Origin: Ixodes scapularis
Taxonomy: Eukaryota > Arthropoda > Arachnida > Ixodida > Ixodidae
Assembly (NCBI RefSeq): GCF_016920785.2
Contig: NW_024609857.1
Location: 131,309,094 to 131,373,093 of the forward strand
Length of the DNA: 64,000 nucleotides
Reading direction: 5' to 3'
Shown here: piece after piece, positions 55,576 to 64,000 of the stretch
Position numbering within the stretch: the stretch's first letter is position 1
Layout: the number at the start of each line of letters is the position of its first letter
Program-made: the position numbers and the translations under genes
Notes under the pieces: model-generated
Seen by the model: only the letters and a program-made list of their open reading frames with translations
The model's database searches: none
What the model was told of the DNA's origin: nothing

Positions 55576-56967
55576 TCATTTGTAGCGGTTGCCGTTACTT
55601 GTAAGAGATGTATCAAGGGACTTTATGTGGGCAGGGCCTGCAGCGCTCTTGTCCGCAGTCTTGAAATCAGGAGGAAAAACGCGAAAATTGATCGATTAAT
55701 ATTTCGAAAGCCATACATTTTTGTAAATTCTTTAAATTCGTCTGGCATTATTGACGGCAATTACTGTCAATAATTCATTTACAGAATGACCAATAGAACC
55801 AATAACTAATAGGTTAATTAACAAATATTATTTAATTACCCAACTTACCCTCAAAGATAATCCCATGATCTAATTTCCGCCGAGTATGGTATAGACGGAA
55901 CTTGTCTCTCATCCCCTTTTTTTAGAAACTCCGTTCTGATTAATATCCAACACCCTGCCTAATGTCTCATTTTACAGCAAGATGTTGGCCGCAAGGTACG
56001 CATATTACATCATTAAGGGAATACTGAGCACCTTCAGTCTTCATGGTAAGTTTGAAGGTCCAGAACTGAGTGCTTTTGTAGTTTTGAAATACTAATCTTT
56101 TCCTATAGCTTGCATATTTCTCTAAACATTATACCTTTCGGCATTCAAGGTTAGTGTCAAACACACATAAGTCATCAATGACATTTAACCCTACAATGCG
56201 CGGCTTTTTTTTTTAGTATTACATGAATTTATTTAGAAATTTCGCGCCTCTAAAGCATGATACTAAATGGCATAAAACGTTTATTAAATTGTTTATCTCA
56301 ATAAACGCAGAACTACTTTATGTATTATATGTGATTCACGATGCATTGGTGCCTCGTGGGTTATGGACGCAACGAAAATAGTTTTTGCCTTTGTTTGAAA
56401 ACTGCGCAACAGAAAATATTTCCCAGTTTTTGAACGTCGGAGTTCACCAGCCTGAAAGTTAGAAGAGATGCCTGGTGGTTAAGCCTCCCCCGAAAAGACT
56501 GCCGATGGCAGCAAGCCCTGCATCTGAGCACCGTGAAACCAAATGGCACTATCTGAAGGAGTATTATTGAAAAGGGTTGCACAAAACCTGTATGGGATGT
56601 GATAGAGCATGCATTTACGTTGCCTCTCTGCTCTGATTTCTTTGAAGCGCTTTCTACAAGAGTGTATCATATCAGATACACAATTTGTTGTCGGGTCAAA
56701 AGCAATAAGGAATTACATGACCAGCAAATAAACAAGGAGAGTCTCAAGAAAGTGCAACTTGCTGGTTTGAGGAGTCACGTATTCTTGATCACTGCCGCTA
56801 GGAGCAGCCAAAGCCGTGGGAGCAGCGATCCAGCTGGGATTCATAAGTTCGTCGCTGTAGGCGCGGCCCAGCGAACATGAGCAAGGTGTTTCCGCTGCTC
56901 TGGCCAACAAGCGTGAGCGCCGCTCGTGCTCGTTGGCCGCCGGCTACCGTGGCGCTGATCAACGCCA
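55576..56967. other. AT-rich DNA, nothing recognised
   Basis: No gene or repeat pattern can be supported. Confidence 0.45.
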
Positions 56968-57148
56968 CTGGCGGCCATAGCTGTTTGCGCGAATGCTGAG
57001 CGCGTGCTGATGGCGAGCTTCCACAGTTCGTTTGGAACGTGCATTCCGCGCCGTCAAGAGTGCCGGTCTTAGCAGCCTATTGATGTGAGCTCCTTCTGAG
57101 CATGCGCTCTAAACAGCACCCACAAATATGGAGTCTAGTGAATGCTTT
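56968..57148 (+). mobile_element. MITE family 1, copy 3
   Basis: It shares CTGAGCGCGTGCTGATGGCGAG, TTCCACAGTTCG, CATTCCGCGCCGTCA and GAGCATGCGCTCTAAA with the copies at 13.6 and 14.9 kb and ends in TAGTGAATGC. The left terminus is less clear. Confidence 0.65.
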
Positions 57149-58185
57149 TAATAGCACTTACTTTGACCGCTCTGAGCACTTCCGTTTCTCTCAGCAATAA
57201 GTCCCTAGACACTCGCTCACAGCAGAGCGGAAACAAAAAAAGAGCGGACGAGCGTTGATTTTCGAAAGATTAGTGCACACGCGATTCTGCCTTCGGGATA
57301 TGGGTATACATATATTTGTAAACAAAAAAAATCAACTCAAAAGAATCGTAATAGATCCCGTCCTCACGAAACCAGGGGTACAGTTTTTGCTCCCAGCGGG
57401 AACAAGAACGAGATCAAACTTGTCTCTCACGGAACAAGTTGAGATATTCCTCGCAGACGGTTCCTCTGCTAACGCGAGCTCGTGTGCAATCATACTCTCT
57501 GTGTCCAAGAAATGGCGACCGGCAATGTTGCTTGCTTGGGTTTTAAAAACAGTCTACAGGGTGTCTCGTCCCAAAAGTTTACAGGGTTTATTTTACCGCA
57601 AAAACAAAGCCCAAACTCAGAACACTCGTTCTCTACCCTCCACCCAAAATGGAGCGCTAGTGGTTCGAACCGAATTTCGAAGTTTCATCGAAAAATCGTA
57701 TTTTATTCAAACGTTTTGTGATTTTCCGACATGTTAAATGGGTAAATAGCGGCTGAGAGAGCTCGTTAATAGATGACACCAGTTACTGAAAGCGGGCAAA
57801 AACAAGCCCCATTTTGCCATTTAAAGTTTTGACAAATTCACTTATAACTTTTGAGTAAGATAACAATTTGAACCGAAACTTTGGCACCTGGTTCAAACTG
57901 CTAGCGCTACATTTAGCCGGATAATGAGCGTTAAGCAATGCGTAGTGTATGTCTTTAGGTAAAAGAAAAAAGCTCTAATTTTGGGGGAGACACGCTTAAT
58001 TGTTGCTGCTACTCCCTTTATGTATACAGAGAAATCCTAATATCCCCATTTCATGGTTCACGAACGTCAAAGATTCGACGTGTTGAGCAAGAATATAAAA
58101 CTTTCTTCACGGCACCTTCAACACCTCCCGCGGCAGAGGAGGTCATCGAAACTTGTAGAGGTCATAAAATCAACCGTGTGTGCAG
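57149..58185. other. Unannotated DNA before the candidate exon
   Basis: A 160-codon frame (57255-57737) has no motifs. The interval is AT-rich. If 58186-58295 is an internal exon, part of this stretch would be intron. Confidence 0.35.
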
Positions 58186-58295
58186 GAAGCATGGTCGGTC
58201 CGTACGAAAAGCACTCGGATCCCTGGATGGGCTACATCTTCTCGTCCCGACTGGAGGCTTACGGCATGTGTCTCGCCAGCGAGCGGAAGTCCAAC
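58186..58295 (+). CDS. Candidate host-gene exon, unknown product
   Basis: ATG at 58191 sits in a good initiation context (AAGCATGG). The following 35 codons (MVGPYEKHSDPW..., GYIFSSRLEAYG, LASERKSN) use G or C at the third position in nearly all codons, unlike the AT-rich surroundings. The frame ends exactly at a strong donor, AAC|GTGAGT (58296), in phase 0. Upstream, GTGTGTGCAG ending at 58185 could serve as an acceptor, so it may be a first coding exon or an internal one. I do not recognise the protein. Downstream exons were not found and may lie outside the window. Confidence 0.45.
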
Positions 58296-60714
58296 GTGAG
58301 TGGTTTTGGCACGCAACTTACTAAGCAACCGGACGCATACTAGAGCTTCCCTACGGAGTGAAACCGTGGTGCAAATCCTGTACCCTGATTGGCCTATTTG
58401 AACGTCCCGTTCTTTTGCAAGCAGGAGACGACCGTGACGCTTTCGAGCTCGTTTTTTTTTCTTTTTTTAGGACGGTTTGTGGCGGTAAACAAAGCAGTTT
58501 GGAAAGCGATGCATAATGAGGGCGACCAGCGAGGACGGCGGCCGCGACACGATGGCTGGCGGGTATTGGCGGTGAACAACAGTTTTGGTGGCCGAAACAA
58601 CTCAGCATCGCAGCGATCACTAAAAGCTTCCTGCCCGTGACAATAATATCGCGCTGAAGCATACCGAACCGGGCAGTAAGGAAGCAAATCTTCAAAAATG
58701 GCACTATCTCCGAGGGGGCGTCCGTGTATGCGTGGAACACTGGCGGTTTTTAACCCAAGCTTCGAATGCAGTATTCACATGTGAAGTCAGTCATCCAGCG
58801 TGCAGAGTGACACCGTGACATTAGCGCGCACCGTACTCGCGAACTAACCCACCTCAAATGCCAGAAAGGACTGGCAGGTTGACGAGAAGAAAGGCGGTCG
58901 AACAAGAAAAAAAATAGCAAAAAACTGTCAAAAGATAGTTCAAACAAAAAAAAAAAAAGAAAAAATTGGGAGCCGTTTCACTCTGTGAAGGTGGATGGTC
59001 ACCGAAACTGTTTAGTACACGACACAGACGTGACACAGAATTTTGAACAAAGGTGCGAACATATTTATTGTCTTCATCGTTCGTCATCGTGACGAAAGGT
59101 GCGCACATACACGTGCCGCCCGCCACCGCCGCTGACATTCTCGTTGCCGTTCCCGCCGTTGCTCTTCGTAAGGCGCGTTGCTCTTCGGGAGTCCGGACTA
59201 TATACGCTGCCTCCTCATTACGACGAGAGAAGAGAAGTGAATTTGAAAAATAGAGAAAGGCAACTTATCGTCCTGCTGTTTTATATACATTCGCGTGGAC
59301 GACTGTCGCCGCCCCAAAGAGCCGGAGGAAACTAGACACGCGCGACGGGACCGCTACCCGGCGGAAAGTAGACACGCACGACGAGACCGCCGCCCGGAGA
59401 GGGCGGAAGGAAAAGAAATTAGGCACGCAAGCGCTTGGAACGACGATAAAAAGAGGGCGGTGCAAGCGTAGAGTTTTTGGTCACGCACACGAAAATTGTT
59501 AAATTACCCAAGCTTCAAGGAAAATCCAGGGAGTGGTGTTCCTCGCGCCGCACGGGCACGCCTTCGCCGTTTAAAAAATTCGAAGTAAATAACCAAAATA
59601 AAGCGTTGACGAACACGCGTAGGAGATGCCATTTCTTTTAGGCTTTTGCGTTAGAACAGTTACTGCTGCCATAGCCTCCTGTATGCTGACAAAACCTGGC
59701 AGATCGCTACGAGGAGCGGCCGGCGAAAGGAAAAAGGTGGAGTGGCAGACAGCGGATGGGAGGAGAGCCACGTGACTGGTGCCCCGCTGCGGCAAGACAC
59801 CGAAACGCAGCATCTCGCAGCTGCCGCGAGAAGCTGCGGCGAGACGCGAGGACCCGAATGTGTGTTTGAGGTCCTCGCCGCTGCAAAAGCTGTGCGCTGA
59901 TGTCCTGGTCCCAGAAAAATTGCTCTTTGATCCTCTGTGCTACAAGATCTTGGAGCTCCAAGTCTTTGACTGTCTACTGTATGGCTCCATCGTCGAACTC
60001 CCAGGCTTTGTGAGCGTATAGTAGGATATGCTGCTGCAAACACCGGCGTGTGCGGCTCGTGGGTGCGGTGCGAGCGTAGAGTGCACACGAAAGATCCACG
60101 AAACCCGTCATAAACAACTTCTCTGTAAAAATTCTGAGCCATTCCACTCTATGAAGGTGGTTGGCCAGCGAAGCTGTAGAACACCACAACAAATGATTGA
60201 CCAAGAGGCTCAAAAAAGCATTCACAATATGTTCATTTAGAGTATACATACGCCATTTTGCAATGCTAGTGATGATTGCTTTATGATCACTATAATATAC
60301 ACTAGTGGGTTCCATTACAAGTGTGGTGTTATTCTTTGCTAAAGTTAAATCTATACATATAATGCTTTATATATATATATAAGCTGCTGCTTTTATATAT
60401 GTGAAGGAGTGAAGTCACCCGACTCGAGCGGGTGAAGGCCCATTGTTCTCGAATGTATGCCCATTATCAAACGTTTCGACGTCTTTCCTTATCAAAATGA
60501 ATGTCGAAATGACGGAATGTATATGCCTTTCCATGTAATGGATCGCTTTTACATGCAATTTCTTACTTTTGTTTTTGTACACGGATAACAGGAATACATA
60601 GAACCCTAGCCATATTCAGCTTTGCTGTAAAAGGCACTTCCAGCAATTGCTAACCACGCAAAGCACGTTTGTTTGTGTTTCTTTTTTTTAAAGCCTACCT
60701 ACAGAATTATTTGG
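58296..60714. other. Mixed repeats without recognised genes
   Basis: GAGCCRTTYCACTCTRTGAAGG at about 58970 recurs at 60138 with about 50 bp of similar flank, so a direct repeat brackets 1.1 kb. A 36-bp tandem pair sharing GGAAASTAGACACGC lies at 59328-59400. Frames on both strands at 59660-60142 overlap and lack domains. A (TA)n tract lies near 60368-60380. Confidence 0.4.
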
Positions 60715-60957
60715 CGCCGCGAAGGACACTGATTTTCAGTTTCCTTCTCTCCGTTCTCTATCTCACTCTTTTCTCCTCACTCTTTTCTCCGCGAAGGACA
60801 CTCCTCACTCTTTTCTCCGCGAAGGACACTGATTTTCAGTTTCCTTCTCCGTTCTCTATCTCACTCTTTTCTCCTCACTCTCTTCTCCGCGAAGGACACT
60901 GATTTTCAGTTTCCTTCTCTCCGTTCTCTATCTCACTCTTTTCTCCTCACCTCCCCA
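60715..60957 (+). repeat. Pyrimidine-rich tandem repeat, unit about 82 bp
   Basis: GCGAAGGACACTGATTTTCAG, followed by TCTCACTCTTTTCTCCTCAC, occurs three times with one partial unit between the first and second. The array ends at a CCCCACAGGA ... TCCTGTGGGG hairpin (60951-60989). Confidence 0.9.
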
Positions 60958-60989
60958 CAGGAACGGGTCTTTTGAGCCGCTCCTGTGGG

Positions 60990-61782
60990 GCGGCTCATGA
61001 TGACGTGTAAACTGCAGGTTCCTCAGTCGAATTAACTTTTTGATGCATCGCTACTACGGATGGTATCAAAATAAATCAAAGACTGCAGTTTATTCTACAA
61101 AAAAAAAGCTTGTCGGTATTTTATAAACTAATTAAAATCCCTCCCCAATATTATGGCAAATTCTGCAGTGTTTAGAATGTCTATTACATCTCTAGAAAAA
61201 TATATTTCACAGGCATATCACGCAATTTTTTTAGAAACTGCGAAATTCAAACGAGCACAATTTGAAAATAGAACAAAGTACAAGAGTTGTCATACCACTG
61301 CAGTAAACCAGAATAACCGATATTATGCTAGGTATATTTTTTTTTTTTTTTTGGAAATTATTTTCTTGGGTTTTTTAAACCAATTTGCCGAATAAGGTGG
61401 AGTCGTTCTCGTTTAGACGTTTACGATCATTTCCAGTAATCTGCTACTTGCAGTAATAAACTAGCAAAGAAAAAATCTCTTTACTTTTCTGATAATCAAA
61501 AATTAGAATAGAAAAGTTCTCGAAAATTCTCGCTAATTAATATTGTTATGTGATTATAACCAAGTGATTTTTATCGTAATGTCGGGGAGCACTGCGGTGA
61601 GTACCCAATTTAGGAGTGAACGATTGCTCTTGTGAAGATTACATTCACATGTCTAAAGTAATAGTGAATTACCTACTAAATGTTTACATTAAATTAATTA
61701 TCCCAATCGCCCTGCACACAAACAGGAAAAGTAGAAGAAAATCTGGACAAGACCGTATTGAAATATCCGACTTGATATCACA
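60990..61782. other. AT-rich DNA, nothing recognised
   Basis: Includes a T18 run near 61337-61353. No gene is supported. Confidence 0.45.
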
Positions 61783-62957
61783 TTCCTGGAAGGGGGCGGA
61801 AGCCTAAGATTTTGAAATGGCACCGGCTTGAAGTCGGCATCCCTAAGTTTTGCATTTCGTCATAAGTTGAGAACACGGCCGCCTTTAAAACATCCCCGGA
61901 CAAGGTGCAAATTCCCGAATTCGAAATGATGAACGAACGCCTGAAAACAGTCAAGCCTTGTACACTTCAAGACAAGGTTTCTAAAATATGGCTTATTTTA
62001 GAGGATTTTCCATAGCAGCAGCTTGTATTCGCGGGTCTTCAGTTTTGTAATTTGTAACCAGTTCAGCTCTCGGTCCACCTAAAAAAATTGCTGGTTGTGG
62101 CGCGCGTGCCAGAATTTCGAAAGAAGAACGAATGCGAAAAAACAGCCGAGCCATACCCAATTTGAGACCAGTTTTCACCTAAAGGATCGACTTAGAAGTA
62201 TTTGCCACAGTACCTGGATGTGCTCGAGGGCTCTGTATTTTATGTTCCTTTTTTAGTTAAGGACTAAAATGTTCTCAAAGCGTTCCCTGGCGAGGCGCGG
62301 CTGTGCCTAAATTATAAAGATTATTCAGTATCGTAGAACTGGCCCAACCATTTTAACTTTGAGACAGGTTTTCTCGAAAATGACTCATTTTGAAGTATTT
62401 GTTACAGCACCAGGATGGGCTCCAGGGCTCTACATTTTATATTACACCTTTAGTTGGGAAATGGGTTGTTCTTAAAAGGTTCCCTGGCTAGGAGCGTGTG
62501 CTCAAATTTCAAAAGATGAACGAATGCCTAAAAAGAGTCGAATGATCCCCACGTTGAGCCCAGTTTTCTCGTCAAGAATCTATTTTCAAGTATTTGCCTC
62601 ATTACGAGGATGTGCTCAAGGGCTTTGAATTTTATATTTCGTCTTTAGTTAGGGACTGGAGTATCCTCAAAAAGTTCCTTGGCGAGGCGCGGGTGCCCGA
62701 AATTCAAAATATAAACGAATGCCTAGAAAAGGCCTAACCATCTCCAATTGGAGACAAGTTTTCGGAAAAACGACTTAACTTGAAGTATTTGCCACACTAT
62801 CAGGATGGGTTGAAAGGCTCTACGTTTTATATTTTGCCTTTAATTGGGAAGTGGGTTGTTCTCAAAAAGTTCTCTGTCGAGCCGCGGGGGCCCAAAAGTT
62901 CAAAGATGAACGAATGCGTAAACACGGCCTAACCATCCCCACTTTGAGACGATGCTA
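61783..62957 (+). repeat. 195-bp satellite, about six units
   Basis: The landmark GAACGAATGC occurs at 61931, 62126, 62518, 62713 and 62908, with a mutated copy expected at about 62321. Spacings are therefore 195 bp or a multiple. Other shared blocks are GAGACNAGTTTTC, AAGTATTTGCCACA and GGATGNGCTC followed by AGGGCTCT. Units differ by perhaps a quarter to a third of positions. No protein frame persists. Confidence 0.88.
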
Positions 62958-64000
62958 CTAAGTATGCGTTGGTTTTTGATGATTTGGCATGATGGACGCG
63001 GATGAAAAAATCATCATCCGCATTTTTGCAACACCGCGCACCCCCGCGTTTCTCATCTTCCGTGATTATTTCTAAAATGTACTGACTTAGCGCTTTTCGA
63101 TGACGCCCTGCAAGTTCTTAACAATATGTTCTTTTACCAATCAAAACTATTCAAATTTTACTTCAATATTTAACTTATCGTGACGATTAGCCAGATATAC
63201 TAAATGCTTTTTGGCTGTATAACATGCGTGATTATACTGCATTTGTATAGCCTTAACGGATTTAAAAAAAAACGATGAAAAAAAAGCTTAAAATAAACAC
63301 CCGTATACATTTTATAGATGTAAGAAATTTTATATTGTGGGGCATCCGGACGGCGCTGTAAGTGCTGCACAAGCGATATTTTTTGCACTTCGTTTCAGCT
63401 AAAGCCCAGACGCGGCCACCGCTACGAACTATTGGGACCAATCAAGCAGTTTCAAAAGCGCAAGTCACTGGGCTTTTACTGTTTATGATTGGTTCAGCGA
63501 TGATAGAACACGAACAGAAGCGCGACGAACACCACTATGTGCGCTTTGACGCGTGGTCCCATGAGCTCGTAGCGTGGGCTGCGTCTGGACTTGAAGGTCA
63601 AACGAAGTGTAGACCTTTTCATTTCAGTAGTTGCCTCACCGGCGGATAGAGGGCGCTGACGTACTCGGCGCCATTAGGTTGCTTCAAATTGGGTTGGTTT
63701 CGGTTTCAACGTGAACGCGGCTATGTTACTGTTTTACGCGGTTTTTGCTTAATTTTATTATTAGATTATTTTCCTTGTAGCACACAACCAATGAAACAGT
63801 GGTTTAAGCCACTTTGAGGACTACGATGTGTCTCGGAGCCTAAATTGCGGGCTTTTTTCCCAACTCCTTTGATGTATCTGACTGCGGTTGGTTGCGAAAC
63901 GCCTGACTGATGTACAGGGAAGATTACCAACGTCTGCGGCCATACCCGATGACACCAGTTTCCAGAAAAACAAGCTAATGAAGAGACTAACACGTGAATG
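62958..64000. other. Unannotated DNA to window end
   Basis: GGATAGAGGGCGCTGACG near 63645 and a moderately GC-rich stretch (63380-63660) have no recognisable coding or repeat identity. Confidence 0.4.

Noticed and set aside
57255..57737. 160-codon plus-strand gene
   Set aside because: No domain, no splice signals and AT-rich codon use; it looks like a chance open frame.

Overview
The window looks like repeat-dominated nuclear DNA of a chelicerate, most likely a hard (ixodid) tick. The basis is the repeat content. It holds a non-LTR retrotransposon tail with a (GGAT)n terminus, a second LINE ending in a CCHC-like domain, Penelope-like elements (PLEs) whose termini carry a TTGGGCGAGTTGG motif, a SINE with a tRNA-like head and a GCACGTTAAAGA-CCCC core, and degraded Ty3/Gypsy elements. 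No complete host gene is visible, and I see no rRNA or intact tRNA gene. The best host-gene candidate is one short, GC3-rich exon at 58186-58295. Two weaker candidates lie at 4661-5344 (minus) and 7007-7131 (plus).

Layout. 1-9 kb: a foldback element interrupted by a MITE, a SINE, a decayed YqaJ-type nuclease fragment, a Gypsy integrase relic, and a GC-rich non-coding island. 10-15 kb: a Jockey/CR1-type reverse transcriptase relic, two copies of a MITE family and a PLE endonuclease fragment. 15.5-21 kb: satellite-like DNA dense in CRE and CACGTG palindromes, a large inverted/direct duplication, a LINE 3' half, and a roughly 57-bp array with an internal 24-bp palindrome. 22-27 kb: a dispersed TAGTAAC-rich repeat, a PLE hairpin insertion, a decayed LINE and a foldback element built of TTTCATCGAACG motifs.

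27.2-35.5 kb is the most informative block. An old Gypsy retrotransposon lies on the minus strand with both LTRs, a polypurine tract, gag, zinc knuckle, protease, the start of RT, and integrase. Most of RT/RNase H is missing. A SINE with a 14-bp target duplication splits the protease just before its DTG motif. A second, plus-strand Gypsy integrase segment sits in the leader and was itself hit by a PLE-type hairpin insertion with a 12-bp target duplication. Three perfect palindromes occur in the retroelement coding sequence, one at the truncated RT end, one at the start of the second Gypsy segment and one within its integrase.

35.8-40.5 kb holds a 9-bp G-rich satellite, a LINE with an intact YADD motif, and 21-bp and 18-bp period arrays. 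41-64 kb holds further PLE, SINE, MITE and hairpin copies, a roughly 82-bp pyrimidine-rich tandem repeat and a 195-bp satellite, separated by AT-rich DNA with nothing recognisable. The genes do not form a pathway; the window is a nested record of transposition. All family names rest on motifs read by eye, with no database search.
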